Shown: positions 12,182 through 21,720 of the stretch, piece by piece
Layout of the letters: each line of letters opens with the position of its first letter
Numbering within the stretch: the stretch's first letter is position 1
NCBI GenBank assembly: GCA_963170755.1
Contig: OY720676.1
Location: 110,194,543 to 110,258,542, forward strand
Direction: 5' to 3'
Origin: Amphimallon solstitiale
Lineage: Eukaryota; Arthropoda; Insecta; Coleoptera; Scarabaeidae
DNA: 64,000 bases
Notes under the pieces: model-generated
Database searches by the model: none
What the model was told of the DNA's origin: nothing
The model's input: the letters and a program-made list of their open reading frames with translations, nothing else
Program-made: the position numbers and the translations under genes

Positions 12182-12189
12182 ATTACGAG
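12182..12189. repeat. hAT target-site duplication, right
   Basis: ATTACGAG, identical to 10165-10172. Confidence 0.93.
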
Positions 12190-12435
12190 TGTAAAAGTAT
12201 TTAGACCTTAATTTTCAATACCTTTTGTATAAAAAAGATTTCAAGAATATCTGGCAAAGTATAGAGATTTATTAAAAGATTAGAAGTACTTATAATAGGA
12301 TTTTGAATAATTTTGATATAAAAAATTCTTAAAATTTGGCTTGTTTTTCGAAGAAGATAACAACTATTTAAAACAATTTTGTATAATTTGAAACGCTCAT
12401 ACATATAAGAAAGTCGTGTGGTGGCCATATCTCAT

Positions 12436-12856
12436 TTTTTAAATTTGATATAGAGAGACATGATCCACAATTATAGCTGCGAAATTAACATTTGAATGGT
12501 TGTAATTTAGTAAGGTGCTTCTCAATTAACAAGCATAATTTGTTGATTAGTGTCAGGTAAATGGTTTTATATATTTTTTTAAAGATGAACTTATAGATAT
12601 GATGTCTGCATTGGGCGAATGCGAAAGAATTACTTAGCCCAGAGTGTTTACTAGCAACGTTACTTAAGTACACATTGGGTTTAGCTTCCATTAATAATGA
12701 CAATATTGCTTATCCATAGCCACGCAAATGCATATATGAAATTATGATGATATCTAGAACAGAAACTCAAGTACAAATTCTTGAGAGAGGAGTAGAAAAT
12801 CTTTACATCAGCATTTGTGAAATATTCGTTTGCTTGATATTAGCTACGTTAGCATT
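12436..12856. other. No recognisable feature
   Basis: AT-rich sequence between two element clusters; no gene or element end recognised. Confidence 0.5.
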
Positions 12857-12864
12857 GTAATAAC
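12857..12864. repeat. hAT target-site duplication, left
   Basis: GTAATAAC, identical to 14135-14142. Confidence 0.9.
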
Positions 12865-12897
12865 TAGGGCGCGGAATCGAGCGAGCTAAACTACCAC

Positions 12898-13746
12898 GGA
12901 GCGTTTCAAACTATACTATAATTTTTTTAATATAAAACTTATTCAAAATCCTATTCGAAGTACTTTCATTCTCCTAATAAATTGCTATAGAATGCATACT
13001 TTGCAAGATATTCGAAAAAAAGTGCTACTCGCTAAGAGTAAAAGTGCTACTTCCGGTCGGAATTTTAAAATTTCATGTATACAAAAAATATTGCAAATCC
13101 AACTCTAAATACTTTTGTACTCTTAATAAATATATATAGAATGCATAATTTACGACATATTTGCAAAAAATCACTATTCGGTAAGAGTAAAAGTGGTACT
13201 TCCGGTCCGAATATTGAAATTTTTTTATACAAAAGATATATAAAATTATAATATAAATACTTTTATACTCATAATGTACCTGCCTAGAAAGCATGACTTG
13301 CGAGATATTCGCTAAAAACTGATTTTCGATAAGTGTAAAGACCTACTTCCAGTTGGAATTTCGAAAAACTTTTTTAAGACAATTTGTATCAAATCTAATT
13401 TCGAGTTTATTTGAATTATTTATAAATTTGTTTAAACTTAGTAATTGACGAAATATTTGCAAAATTCGATTTTTTCACTGAAGTAAACTACTACTTCCGG
13501 TCTATCGATTTTACTGAAAAACTAATCAGATCTCAAGAGGGAGATTATACACGTAAATACAAAATTTGGAATCGATATCTACAGCGGTTTGACCGCTATC
13601 GTGGTCACAGACAGACAGACACGCAGACATTTTTCAAAAACAACTTTTTTGGTATCAGGGGACTTCAAAACGTGGACATCTGCAAAAATCTCGAGGTCGA
13701 AAATTTTCATCATCACAATACTTCCTTATACTACGTAGAAGAAAGT
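12898..13746 (-). mobile_element. DINE-1/Helentron-like repeat, copy C, end-truncated
   Basis: Reverse orientation, running from GAGCGTTTCAAAC to TACGTAGAAGAAAGT. The terminal hairpin and one subterminal repeat are missing at the 12898 side. Four ACTTCCGGT-type blocks occur at about 13048, 13197, 13344 and 13492, spaced near 147 bases. The short open frames here are chance frames in the repeat. Confidence 0.65.
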
Positions 13747-13751
13747 AATAA

Positions 13752-14010
13752 AAGATCAGTTGTTATTCCTTCAGGAACACGGATGTGGCCTTCGGCAAAA
13801 GTTAGACGCAGTTTTTAATAGAAATCCAGATTTAATAACATTGCGGCAATTGTGTATGCTAAATACGCTGACATAAAAGAATATATCCAGTACGCACATA
13901 TAACCAGTTGCGATGTAGAAAGGACGTTTTCTATCTGCAAGGATATACTTAATTCAAAGAGAACAAGTCTTACAGAAGAGAAAATGAACAAATAATAAGG
14001 TATTTTGTAT
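13752..14010 (+). pseudogene. CGGBP1-like hAT transposase, 3' fragment
   Basis: Remains of the C-terminal dimerisation region of a hAT transposase. The translation shows ITSCDVERTFSICKDIL followed by RTSLTEE, the conserved VERxFS...L segment of hAT C-termini. It aligns at DNA level with 41.05-41.45 kb but lacks about 118 bases present there (between CCTTCAGGAACAC and GGATGTG). Upstream coding sequence has been lost and replaced by DINE-1-like copy C. Confidence 0.8.
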
Positions 14011-14134
14011 TTTATAGATCACCAGTCACTTGTTATCCAATTATATAAATAAAATTAAAACCTCTTTAAAATTACAACATTTCAATAGTGCGCCCGTGGG
14101 CGATGAGTCATGGCTCGCTCGATTCCGCGCCCTA

Positions 14135-14142
14135 GTAATAAC
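14135..14142. repeat. hAT target-site duplication, right
   Basis: GTAATAAC, identical to 12857-12864. Confidence 0.9.
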
Positions 14143-15928
14143 TTTAAAATCAATATATTTAAATACTGAGTTAATCGCTTATGATTTCGAAGCCACCAGA
14201 CTGTTCTGCCATGACATAGGATGCAACGAGACGGCACACAGTCAATGAAACTCGCATGTTTGAGGCATACATTTTCTGTGCACCACGTAAAATGGATCAC
14301 AGAACTTTTATATACGCACGTGAAAGAAGTACATTACAAACTTCTGCACATGTTATTTTCTCAGAAAATAACCAAAAGTAGCAGCTGAAATTTGTAGCAT
14401 TAATAAGAGAGATTGTAGGGATCGTATTCTAATTGATTGAACTAATTATTTGTTATAAGTGAATAGTGAAATGCACTTTGTCTCACAATCAACTTTTTGC
14501 TGCTTCTGAAACACTGTGTGACACTATTTCATGTAGAAGTACTTCATTTAGTATAGTTACGACATCATAAACATCACCATACGTCTGTCATGATTGTCCG
14601 CCACTATCAACGTATGTTCTTTTCAATTGAGGGGTATTCTTTCGTTGTACGATATTTGCATATGGTTGAGATATAGAATCCATTCTTAGCTGGGTTCCAG
14701 AACAAATATAAAATCATGCCTATTAAATGGAAAGTAACTAAATGTTATTCAAATATGTGTCATTTTCGCAACTTACTATTCTATATTCAAATGAGAAAAA
14801 GAAGCAATTAAATTATATAAAGAAATGACTATAGCTCAGAAATTGTTGATATAATGTTAGAACGCCTTATATGTTTTTTTTGAAATGTAATAAAAAATTC
14901 AAAGTAAAGGGACTTATAGGATATTAGGTTTCAAAAAATTATTTTTAGACATCCTATTATTATAAACAATACTATCAAAGATTGTCAAAAACATATTTTT
15001 TTAAACATTTAATTTTTCAGAAAAGTGGTTTAAAACTTTTGATTCTAGATTTATACTATCTTATTACCTTTTGACTAGTAATTGTACATGGAATACAAAA
15101 ATGTAATTTTATACAGAAGGTCCATTAAAAAAGTAGAACTATTATCAGCCACCAAGTTGTGGAACACTATTTAAAATTCAAATTTCAAGTGTTCCAAATA
15201 AGCACAATCTGCCTTTCCGACTGACATAACACACTTTGTATGTCGATATATACATAATTATAAATATCTGACATAAAAATATCAATGGTGACATAATATA
15301 AAATCATGATATGCATAATATGTATAAGGCAATACAATTCATAAGATTAATAATTTTCATATTCATATTTTATACAAAGGCTTTAGATATGCTTCCATTC
15401 ATAAACAGATTGTGTTTATAATATGTTCCTGTTGTCCTAATGCGCTTAGAATGGTATACCTATGAATAAATACGATATACTGTTTTAGTAATGAAGTCGT
15501 CCTGATACTAATGTTACATTGTCTTCATTAATAATATGGTTAGGATGTTATTAATACATACATATTTTAACGTTATTGATGAAAGGAAAAGCATTTACCT
15601 CGTATATTGGAGAACTGGTCAAGTAACTGTGAGAATCGTGTTAAAATGAAATTCCATTCATAGATTATTATTCTATTAACAACTCCTGTAATTGTACATG
15701 CTAATTATATTTAGTTACATGTTCTCTGTAATCTACAACCTATTGAGTATTGTTGAATAAACACAATGTCTACATGCTTCTAGGACAATTATGAAGTATT
15801 AATGGGAATTAGAAAAATTTATTTCTATGAACTAAATGAAGAAGAGTTGAATCCGCTTATAAGGAATATCTCTAAAGGCGATGGTCCATGCAAAACGAAT
15901 TTATTTATTTATACGTGTTTTCTGTAAT
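14143..15928. other. No recognisable feature
   Basis: AT-rich sequence with no gene, RNA or element ends that I could support. Confidence 0.5.
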
Positions 15929-15951
15929 TAATATATATATATATATATATA
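15929..15951. repeat. (TA)n tract
   Basis: Simple repeat that abuts the left arm of the inverted repeat starting at 15956. Confidence 0.9.
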
Positions 15952-15955
15952 AATA

Positions 15956-17987
15956 TGTATTGAAAAATTGAAAATCTTCTTGGTAGTAGTGGCATAAAAT
16001 GAATTAAAAGTAATAACAATATGACAACTGGTTGTCAATTAGAAAACAATGACAAATATAAAATGTAAATCAAAATGTATAAATGAAAATGTAATCAATA
16101 AGCATAGGACAGTCGAGATTATTTCTATAATCACATTAAAAGGCTTGGGGTCTACCACAAACTGTTCAGTCAATCCAAATATACAAATAACAACGACGCA
16201 ACTATGTAAAGAAAAATTAAGAGTAGAACTGTTGATAATATAACAATATAGAATGTAAAATAGTCAAGTATAAATGTAAATGAAAGCAAATAAGCATAGG
16301 ACAATCGATAATTACTCATGTAATCCTATCAAAATGGCCTAGGTTCACCTAAACATGTACAATTCTGATTGAAATACACAAACAATTAACGATGCAACTA
16401 TGTATGTGTTAAGATGTATTTGTAGCTACAGACATATATGTTTCTACCTAGTTTGGTTTCGTCAGTGCAGCATAACAAAGAAAGTGTATGTTAAAGCATT
16501 AATATGTGAATAAAAAATATAGTATACTCGCGGCAAAAATTTTTGTCGGGTCTTAAGACCAGCTATATAGAAGGTATCACTGGTCAACTCTAGTTATCCG
16601 ATAATATTTCCCACTAAATTTGAATAAACCATAAATGGAGATTGTAATTTTTTTGTTTACGCTTGAGAGGTATATTAAATTTCGTCAAAAATAACATACA
16701 TCCAGCATAATAAAGCAATAAATAAGCAAACAATAAATTACACAAAGAATCTTTTGAAGACAATATAATATATTTAAAAGAAAATATTTTAAAATATAAA
16801 AAAGTGCAATATCACACTTACCCCGGACGTTTTAACATACCTACCTATGTAGTTTTAAAAATGCAGAGAAATTACCATACTAATAAAACAAGGAATGGTG
16901 AAATAATAGATCTTTAGAAAGGTGGCTGAACTATTAAAAAAAAGTATTTGATATATGGGCTACAAAAAATCTTGATTTAAATAATATTCCAAAATTTAAA
17001 CACCCCTAGCAATTGTGGTATAAATACCAAGGTAAATACATATTAGGCAAACATGTCCGAGGTAAAAAAAAGTCTTAGAATGCAGATATAGTAATATAAT
17101 CAAGAATTTTTCATTAAATTATAATGAAAAACCCATAATTTTTTTGTATCTATTTTCAAATAAATAGAATGTATATTACAGAAAAAAAATAATGACAGAT
17201 ACATACTCGTAAATATCATCAATGTAAATAATTACAAATTCTATAAAACCGAGATCTTAATAAAGCATTCATTCTCGCCCTTGAAAAATAAAATAAATTC
17301 GGAAAGCCCCAAACATTTGTAGAACAGCAAAAAGATTTCTTTGTGATGTTGACACATCAATGTTATTGTGCCATAAATCTTGAAGAATATTTCAAATATA
17401 TTTACTTCCATCTGCCACTTTTATTTCCTTTTAGGAAGCAGTTAAGTATATTTACTCAAACTTGGGTACTATAAAAATTGAATATAATCGCTTTTTATTT
17501 CGTGTTAGAATTTACTAGAGTTGACCAGTGATACCTTCCATATAGCTGGTCTTACGACCCGACAAAACTTTTTGCCGCGAGTATACATGTTTAGGTGAAC
17601 CTAGGCCATTTTGATAGGATTACATGAGTAATTATCGATTGTCCTATGCTTATTTGCTTTCATTTACATTTATACTTGACTATTTTACATTCTATATTGT
17701 TATATTATCAACAGTTCTACTCTTAATTTTTCTTTACATAGTTGCGTCGTTGTTATTTGTATATTTGGATTGACTGAACAGTTTGTGGTAGACCCCAAGC
17801 CTTTTAATGTGATTATAGAAATAATCTCGACTGTCCTATGCTTATTGATTACATTTTCATTTATACATTTTGATTTACATTTTATATTTGTCATTGTTTT
17901 CTAATTGACAACCAGTTGTCATATTGTTATTACTTTTAATTCATTTTATGCCACTACTACCAAGAAGATTTTCAATTTTTCAATACA
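15956..17987. mobile_element. Foldback structure with 403-bp inverted arms
   Basis: Arms 15956-16358 and 17585-17987 are reverse complements of equal length with no difference noticed. A 64-residue open frame appears identically in each arm (16049-16243 plus, 17700-17894 minus), which is a by-product of the symmetry and not two genes. (TA)n tracts lie immediately outside both arms. Inside the left arm, 16359-16521 has no partner on the right, so one side lost or gained about 160 bases. Confidence 0.85.
16522..17586. mobile_element. Inner element with ~73-bp inverted repeats
   Basis: GTATACTCGCGGCAAAAA at 16522 pairs with TTTTTGCCGCGAGTATAC ending at 17586. The match continues over about 73 bases (GGTCTTAAGACCAGCTATAT and ACTGGTCAACTCTAGT) with a few differences. 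No transposase is present between the arms. It is probably a MITE-type element sitting in the loop of the larger foldback. Confidence 0.7.
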
Positions 17988-18013
17988 TTTGTATAATTGG
18001 CAAAGAATTGTAA

Positions 18014-18019
<6 letters not shown>

Positions 18020-18048
<29 letters not shown>
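18020..18048. repeat. (TA)n tract
   Basis: Simple repeat between the foldback ending at 17987 and the inverted structure starting at 18056. Confidence 0.9.
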
Positions 18049-18055
18049 GGTATAT

Positions 18056-18756
18056 AAAAGGAATTATCGCGGATACATGAAATACAAAAAAGAGAAAAAT
18101 ATTGGGTAAATTCCGCTGTAGAGCAACCGTAGACACGTGTTTCTGACTCATTGGTCGTCGTCGGTACGGTGTAGCCAAGGAATAAGGTGGGATAACCTTG
18201 GAGATGTATGCGAATCGGAAGACCATCAGGAGACAGACCACCATTTGTAGCTTTAGCTAGAAGATCCTCAGTTTTGAGGACAACAACTAACGTCGCCACG
18301 AGGAAGACAATGTCAACCTGCGTGCCATCCGAGGGACCCAGGAAAGATAAATAAAAGGAATTATCGCGGATACATGAAATACAAAAAAGAGAAAAATATT
18401 GGGTAAATTCCGCTGTAGAGCAACCGTAGACACGTGTTTCTGACTCATTGGTCGTCGTCGGTACGGTGTATTTCATGTATCCGCGATAATTCCTTTTATT
18501 TATCTTTCCTGGGTTATCGGATGGCACGCAGGTTGACATTGTCTTCCTCGTGGCGACGCTGGTTGTTGTCCTCAAAACTGAGGATCTTCTAGCTGAAGCT
18601 ACAAATGGTGGTCTGTCTCCTGATGGTCTTCCGATTAGCATACATCTCCAAGGTTATCCCACCTTATTCCTTGGCTACACCGTATCCACGACGACCAATG
18701 AGTCAGAAACACGTGTCTACGATTGCTCTACAGCGGAATTTACCTAATATTTTTCT

Positions 18757-18763
<7 letters not shown>
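18056..18763. mobile_element. Unclassified element: direct plus inverted repeat units
   Basis: A 118-base block (from AAAAGGAATTATCGCGGATA to GGTACGGTGTA) occurs identically at 18056-18173 and 18353-18470. A unique segment (18174-18352) lies between the two blocks. The whole unit then reappears reversed from 18471 to 18763. (TA)n tracts bound both sides. The direct-plus-inverted layout recalls Penelope-like insertions, but no reverse transcriptase or endonuclease motif is visible. A 231-residue minus frame across the palindrome is produced by the repeats and is not called a gene. Confidence 0.6.

Positions 18764-18789
<26 letters not shown>
18761..18789. repeat. (TA)n tract
   Basis: Simple repeat joining the previous structure to the DD41D foldback element that starts at 18790. 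Confidence 0.9.
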
Positions 18790-18792
<3 letters not shown>

Positions 18793-19204
18793 GGTTATTC
18801 ACGCTATACGGCACGGAATATTGTGGCCAAAATACGTGACTTTCAAAAAGTTTCACTTTTGGGATATATGGGGGTCTAGTATGGTTACTTTTTAAAATTA
18901 TTTTTATATTATACAGGGTGTCCCATAAGCCCTAAAAGTATCAAAGTTGTGTTTTTTTAAATGGAACCCCCTGTATATTATTGTATTTTCGGATTCTCCG
19001 ATCAAAATAAGTGTCTGTTTTAATAAGGTTTACAATACCTAAACCTTAAGGTTTTTTAAATAATTTGAATTTTGCCAAAATCTAACCTAATTTTCATGTT
19101 TCAAATACTTAAGAAGTATTTAAGTTATGTAAGCGAAATTTACAGCGAAGTGTAACAATATATCATATTTTATATCCCAATCATAATAAACTTGCCATGT
19201 TATA

Positions 19205-21056
19205 CAGGGTGTCCAAAAATTAAAACTAATCAAATAAGAACTTTAAGTGGCTATAACTTGATTAATTTAAATAGAACGCCATATTTTTTAACTTACCAGG
19301 AAATGTACTTTTTAATTACCTATCGAATGGTATTAGGGTGTTCTATAGCTAAGTCTTCGCGTTTTTACAGAATACGCCAAATAATCGTTTTTTGTACCAT
19401 TTGGTGTTTTTTAAATAAAAGTTCTAATGTATCTAGTTGCCTATGGTATTTAGAAATGTCAGATAATTTACAATTATAAGAATAATAATGACGAATATCG
19501 TTACAAATGTTCAGAAACTTGGAACGTTATTTATAATCTAACAGGCTATAACAGCAATAATGGTAATAACATATCAACGATAACATAAAACAGAAGCAAA
19601 ATATTTATAACAGATGTTCGAAATGTCGACCGTCCATTTCCAGACACTTACATATTCTTTTTTCAAAACCACTGCTAACTCTGGACAACATTTGCGGGGT
19701 TACAGTTTCAAAAGCGTCTCTTATGCGTATTTTTATATCGTGTGGTGTTGTCGGAGGCGTATTGTAGACAATTCCTTTTATGTATCCCCATAAAAAGAAA
19801 TCTGGTGGAGTTAAGTCCGGGGATCTGGGGGGCCAATTTTGAAATCCATTTCTTCCAATCCACCTGTTTTGAAAGTTGGCATTTAAAAATTGCCGAACCT
19901 CGCGATGATAATGAGGCGGAGCTCCATCCAGTTGAAGCCACATGGTTGTTCTGATGTTTAAAGGGACTTCTTCTAATAATACTGGAAGTTGGTGTAAAAG
20001 AAAATCGAGAAACATCATACCATTTAAAGGTCCTTCAAAAAAATAGGGTCCAATTAAATATTGGCCCAGTATTCCACCCCACACATTAACGGACCACCTA
20101 TTCTGATTTATCATGACTCTGTATTCATGCGGATTCGAATCAGAATAATAATGGAAGTTGTGTCTATTCACGAGACCATTGTTATGAAAAATACATTCAT
20201 CACTAAATAACACATTTTCAAAAAAGTTTTTATTTTCTGCCACTTTATCTAACACCCACATGCAAAATTCAGTTCGGTTGTCAAAATCATTTCCATAAAG
20301 TTCTTGGCAGAGCTGGATTTTATAAGGATGAAATCTGTGTTTTTTAAGAATTCTTGAAATACTTGCTTGACTAATGTTAGTATTTTCGGATATCTGATTT
20401 TGACTAACATTGGGATTTTCGATAACTGAACCAACTACCGTAAAAACATTTTCTTCATCTTCAGTGACAGGTTTTCTTGTAATGGGTTTTTTATAACTGA
20501 CACTTCCACTTTCCTGAAACTGGTTTAATAATCTCTCAAAAACGGCTGGCTTAGGATGATTTCTTTCCGGAAAACTTTGAGCATAAACTCGAGAAGCCAA
20601 TAAACAATTTTGATGACATTCTCCTAGGATAAAAATCATATCAATACGCTCTTCTTTTGGGTAAATCTTCATTTTGACTAAGCAACACCACAACAATATT
20701 CAAATAATAACGATCTAAACTTCCACAATTACAAAAAATAATACCACTATAGCAAAAACAGACTTTGCAGACTAAACTGACAGACTAAATGAATTTATGT
20801 GACATTTCTAAATACCATAGGCAACTAGATACATTAGAACTTTTATTTAAAAAACACCAAATGGTGCAAAAAACGATTTTTTGGCGTATTCTGTAAAAAC
20901 GCGAAGACTTAGCTATAGAACACCCTAATACCATTCGATAGGTAATTAAAAAGTACATTTCCTGGTAAGTTAAAAAATATGGCGTTCTATTTAAATTAAT
21001 CAAGTTATAGCCACTTAAAGTTCTTATTTGATTAATTTTAATTTTTGGACACCCTG
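19205..21056 (-). mobile_element. Inner DD41D mariner-like transposon, complete
   Basis: CAGGGTGTCCAAAAATTAAA (19205) and its inverse ending at 21056 are flanked by TA. The 257-base inverted repeats differ at only a few positions. The element encloses an uninterrupted transposase. Long inverted repeats and an intact frame suggest recent mobility. Confidence 0.85.
19605..20672 (-). CDS. DD41D mariner-like transposase, intact
   Basis: Cut-and-paste transposase of the Tc1/mariner supergroup. The frame opens at 20696, but the Met at 20672 (MKIYPKEERIDMIFILGECH) fits the usual N-terminus of this group, giving 355 residues. Numbering from 20696, a first helix-turn-helix lies at about 15-65 and a second at about 95-120 (VSQNQISENTNISQASISRI). 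The catalytic residues are D166 (LFSDECIF), D257 (LQLDGAPPH) and D299 (PRSPDLTPPDFFLWG), with 41 residues between the last two, hence DD41D. The C-terminus ends RHFEHLL. It has no stop or frameshift. Homologous relics lie at 31.2-31.6, 36.8-37.5 and 61.1-61.4 kb, so the family has expanded locally. Confidence 0.9.
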   Translation of the reverse strand: MKIYPKEERIDMIFILGECHQNCLLASRVYAQSFPERNHPKPAVFERLLNQFQESGSVSYKKPITRKPVTEDEENVFTVVGSVIENPNVSQNQISENTNISQASISRILKKHRFHPYKIQLCQELYGNDFDNRTEFCMWVLDKVAENKNFFENVLFSDECIFHNNGLVNRHNFHYYSDSNPHEYRVMINQNRWSVNVWGGILGQYLIGPYFFEGPLNGMMFLDFLLHQLPVLLEEVPLNIRTTMWLQLDGAPPHYHREVRQFLNANFQNRWIGRNGFQNWPPRSPDLTPPDFFLWGYIKGIVYNTPPTTPHDIKIRIRDAFETVTPQMLSRVSSGFEKRICKCLEMDGRHFEHLL

Positions 21057-21470
21057 TATAAGATGGCAAGTTTATTATGATTGGGATATAAAATATGATA
21101 TATTGTTACACTTCGCTGTAAATTTCGCTTACATAACTTAAATACTTCTTAAGTATTTGAAACATGAAAATTAGGTTAGATTTTGGCAAAATTCAAATTA
21201 TTTAAAAAACCTTAAGGTTTAGGTATTGTAAACCTTATTAAAACAGACACTTATTTTGATCGGAGAATCCGAAAATACAATAATATACAGGGGGTTCCAT
21301 TTAAAAAAACACAACTTTGATACTTTTAGGGCTCTTGGAACACCCTGTATAATATGAAAATAATTTTAAAAAGTAACTATAATAGACCCCCATATATCCC
21401 AAAAGTGAAACTTTTTGAAAGTCACGTATTTTGGCCACAATATTCCGTGCCGTATAGCGTGAATAACCCT

Positions 21471-21486
21471 GTATATATATATATAT
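21471..21486. repeat. (TA)n tract
   Basis: Simple repeat at the right end of the DD41D foldback element. Confidence 0.85.
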
Positions 21487-21720
21487 GCGAGAGCAGCGTT
21501 TCAGTAACACTTTCATATACGCCATGCGACATATGGTGACAATGCCGCCTTTTAGCGACCGGTCGCCATAAGTTGGCCGGCTGAGAGAGTTTACCGAAGC
21601 AGGAGTTTGGCTACCCCAAGCGTTCGGATATATTCGTGTGTGGGAGCCCGAAATTGACGCGGTGCGAAATCTCAACTACAGATGTCGCCCCTATTATGGA
21701 AAGCAGTTATAGGAATAGCA
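21487..21720. other. GC-richer unclassified segment
   Basis: About 230 bases are markedly richer in CpG than their surroundings (GCGACCGGTCGCCATAAG; TTGACGCGGTGCGAAATC). The segment begins GCGAGAGCAGCGTTTCAG directly after the (TA)n tract. No frame or known element end is recognised. A partly similar start occurs in reverse at about 54280-54317. Confidence 0.4.

Larger units (their letters stand above)
9730..12435 (+). mobile_element. DINE-1/Helentron-like repeat, copy B, split by a hAT element
   Basis: Same family and orientation as copy A, starting only 40 bases after it. The left part is 9730-10172 and the right part 12190-12435, which ends in ATATAAGAAAGTCGTGTGGT plus GGCCATATCTCAT. A pure (CT)n tract lies at 9846-9880. 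Removing 10173-12189 restores a continuous repeat across ACATTACGAGTGTAAAAGTA, matching the other copies. Confidence 0.65.
12865..14134 (+). mobile_element. Chimeric hAT element carrying a DINE-1-like repeat
   Basis: The inverted ends (TAGGGCGCGGAATCGAGCGA at 12865; its inverse ends at 14134) are perfect over 22 bases. Both are flanked by the 8-base duplication GTAATAAC (12857-12864 and 14135-14142). The interior is not a normal hAT. After 33 bases of left end comes a truncated DINE-1-like copy (12898-13746), then about 390 bases of hAT 3' sequence that matches the relic at 41.05-41.57 kb. The 5' two thirds of the transposase are gone. Confidence 0.88.
18790..21471 (-). mobile_element. DD41D mariner-like foldback element, ~672-bp layered arms
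   Basis: CAGGGTTATTCACGCTATAC at 18790 pairs with its inverse ending at 21471. Symmetry continues without a length change to the inner transposon: 18790-19204 and 21057-21471 are both 415 bases, and 19205-19461 and 20800-21056 are both 257 bases. Three concentric mariner-type ends are visible per side: TACAGGGTTATTC, TATACAGGGTGTCCC (18914) and TATACAGGGTGTCC (19201). (TA)n tracts flank the whole unit. The core carries an intact transposase. Confidence 0.85.

Noticed and set aside
16049..16243. A 64-residue open frame with an identical twin at 17700-17894 on the other strand
   Set aside because: It lies in identical inverted-repeat arms; the duplicated frame follows from the symmetry and has no recognisable domain.
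16438..16458. A stretch like the Tc1 inverted repeat (GTTTCTACCTAGTTTGGT)
   Set aside because: Only ~18 bases match, with no second end or target duplication; possible scar but not supportable.
17946..18641. A 231-residue minus-strand open frame
   Set aside because: It runs across the foldback of 18056-18763 and repeats the same peptide twice because of the direct repeats; no domain.
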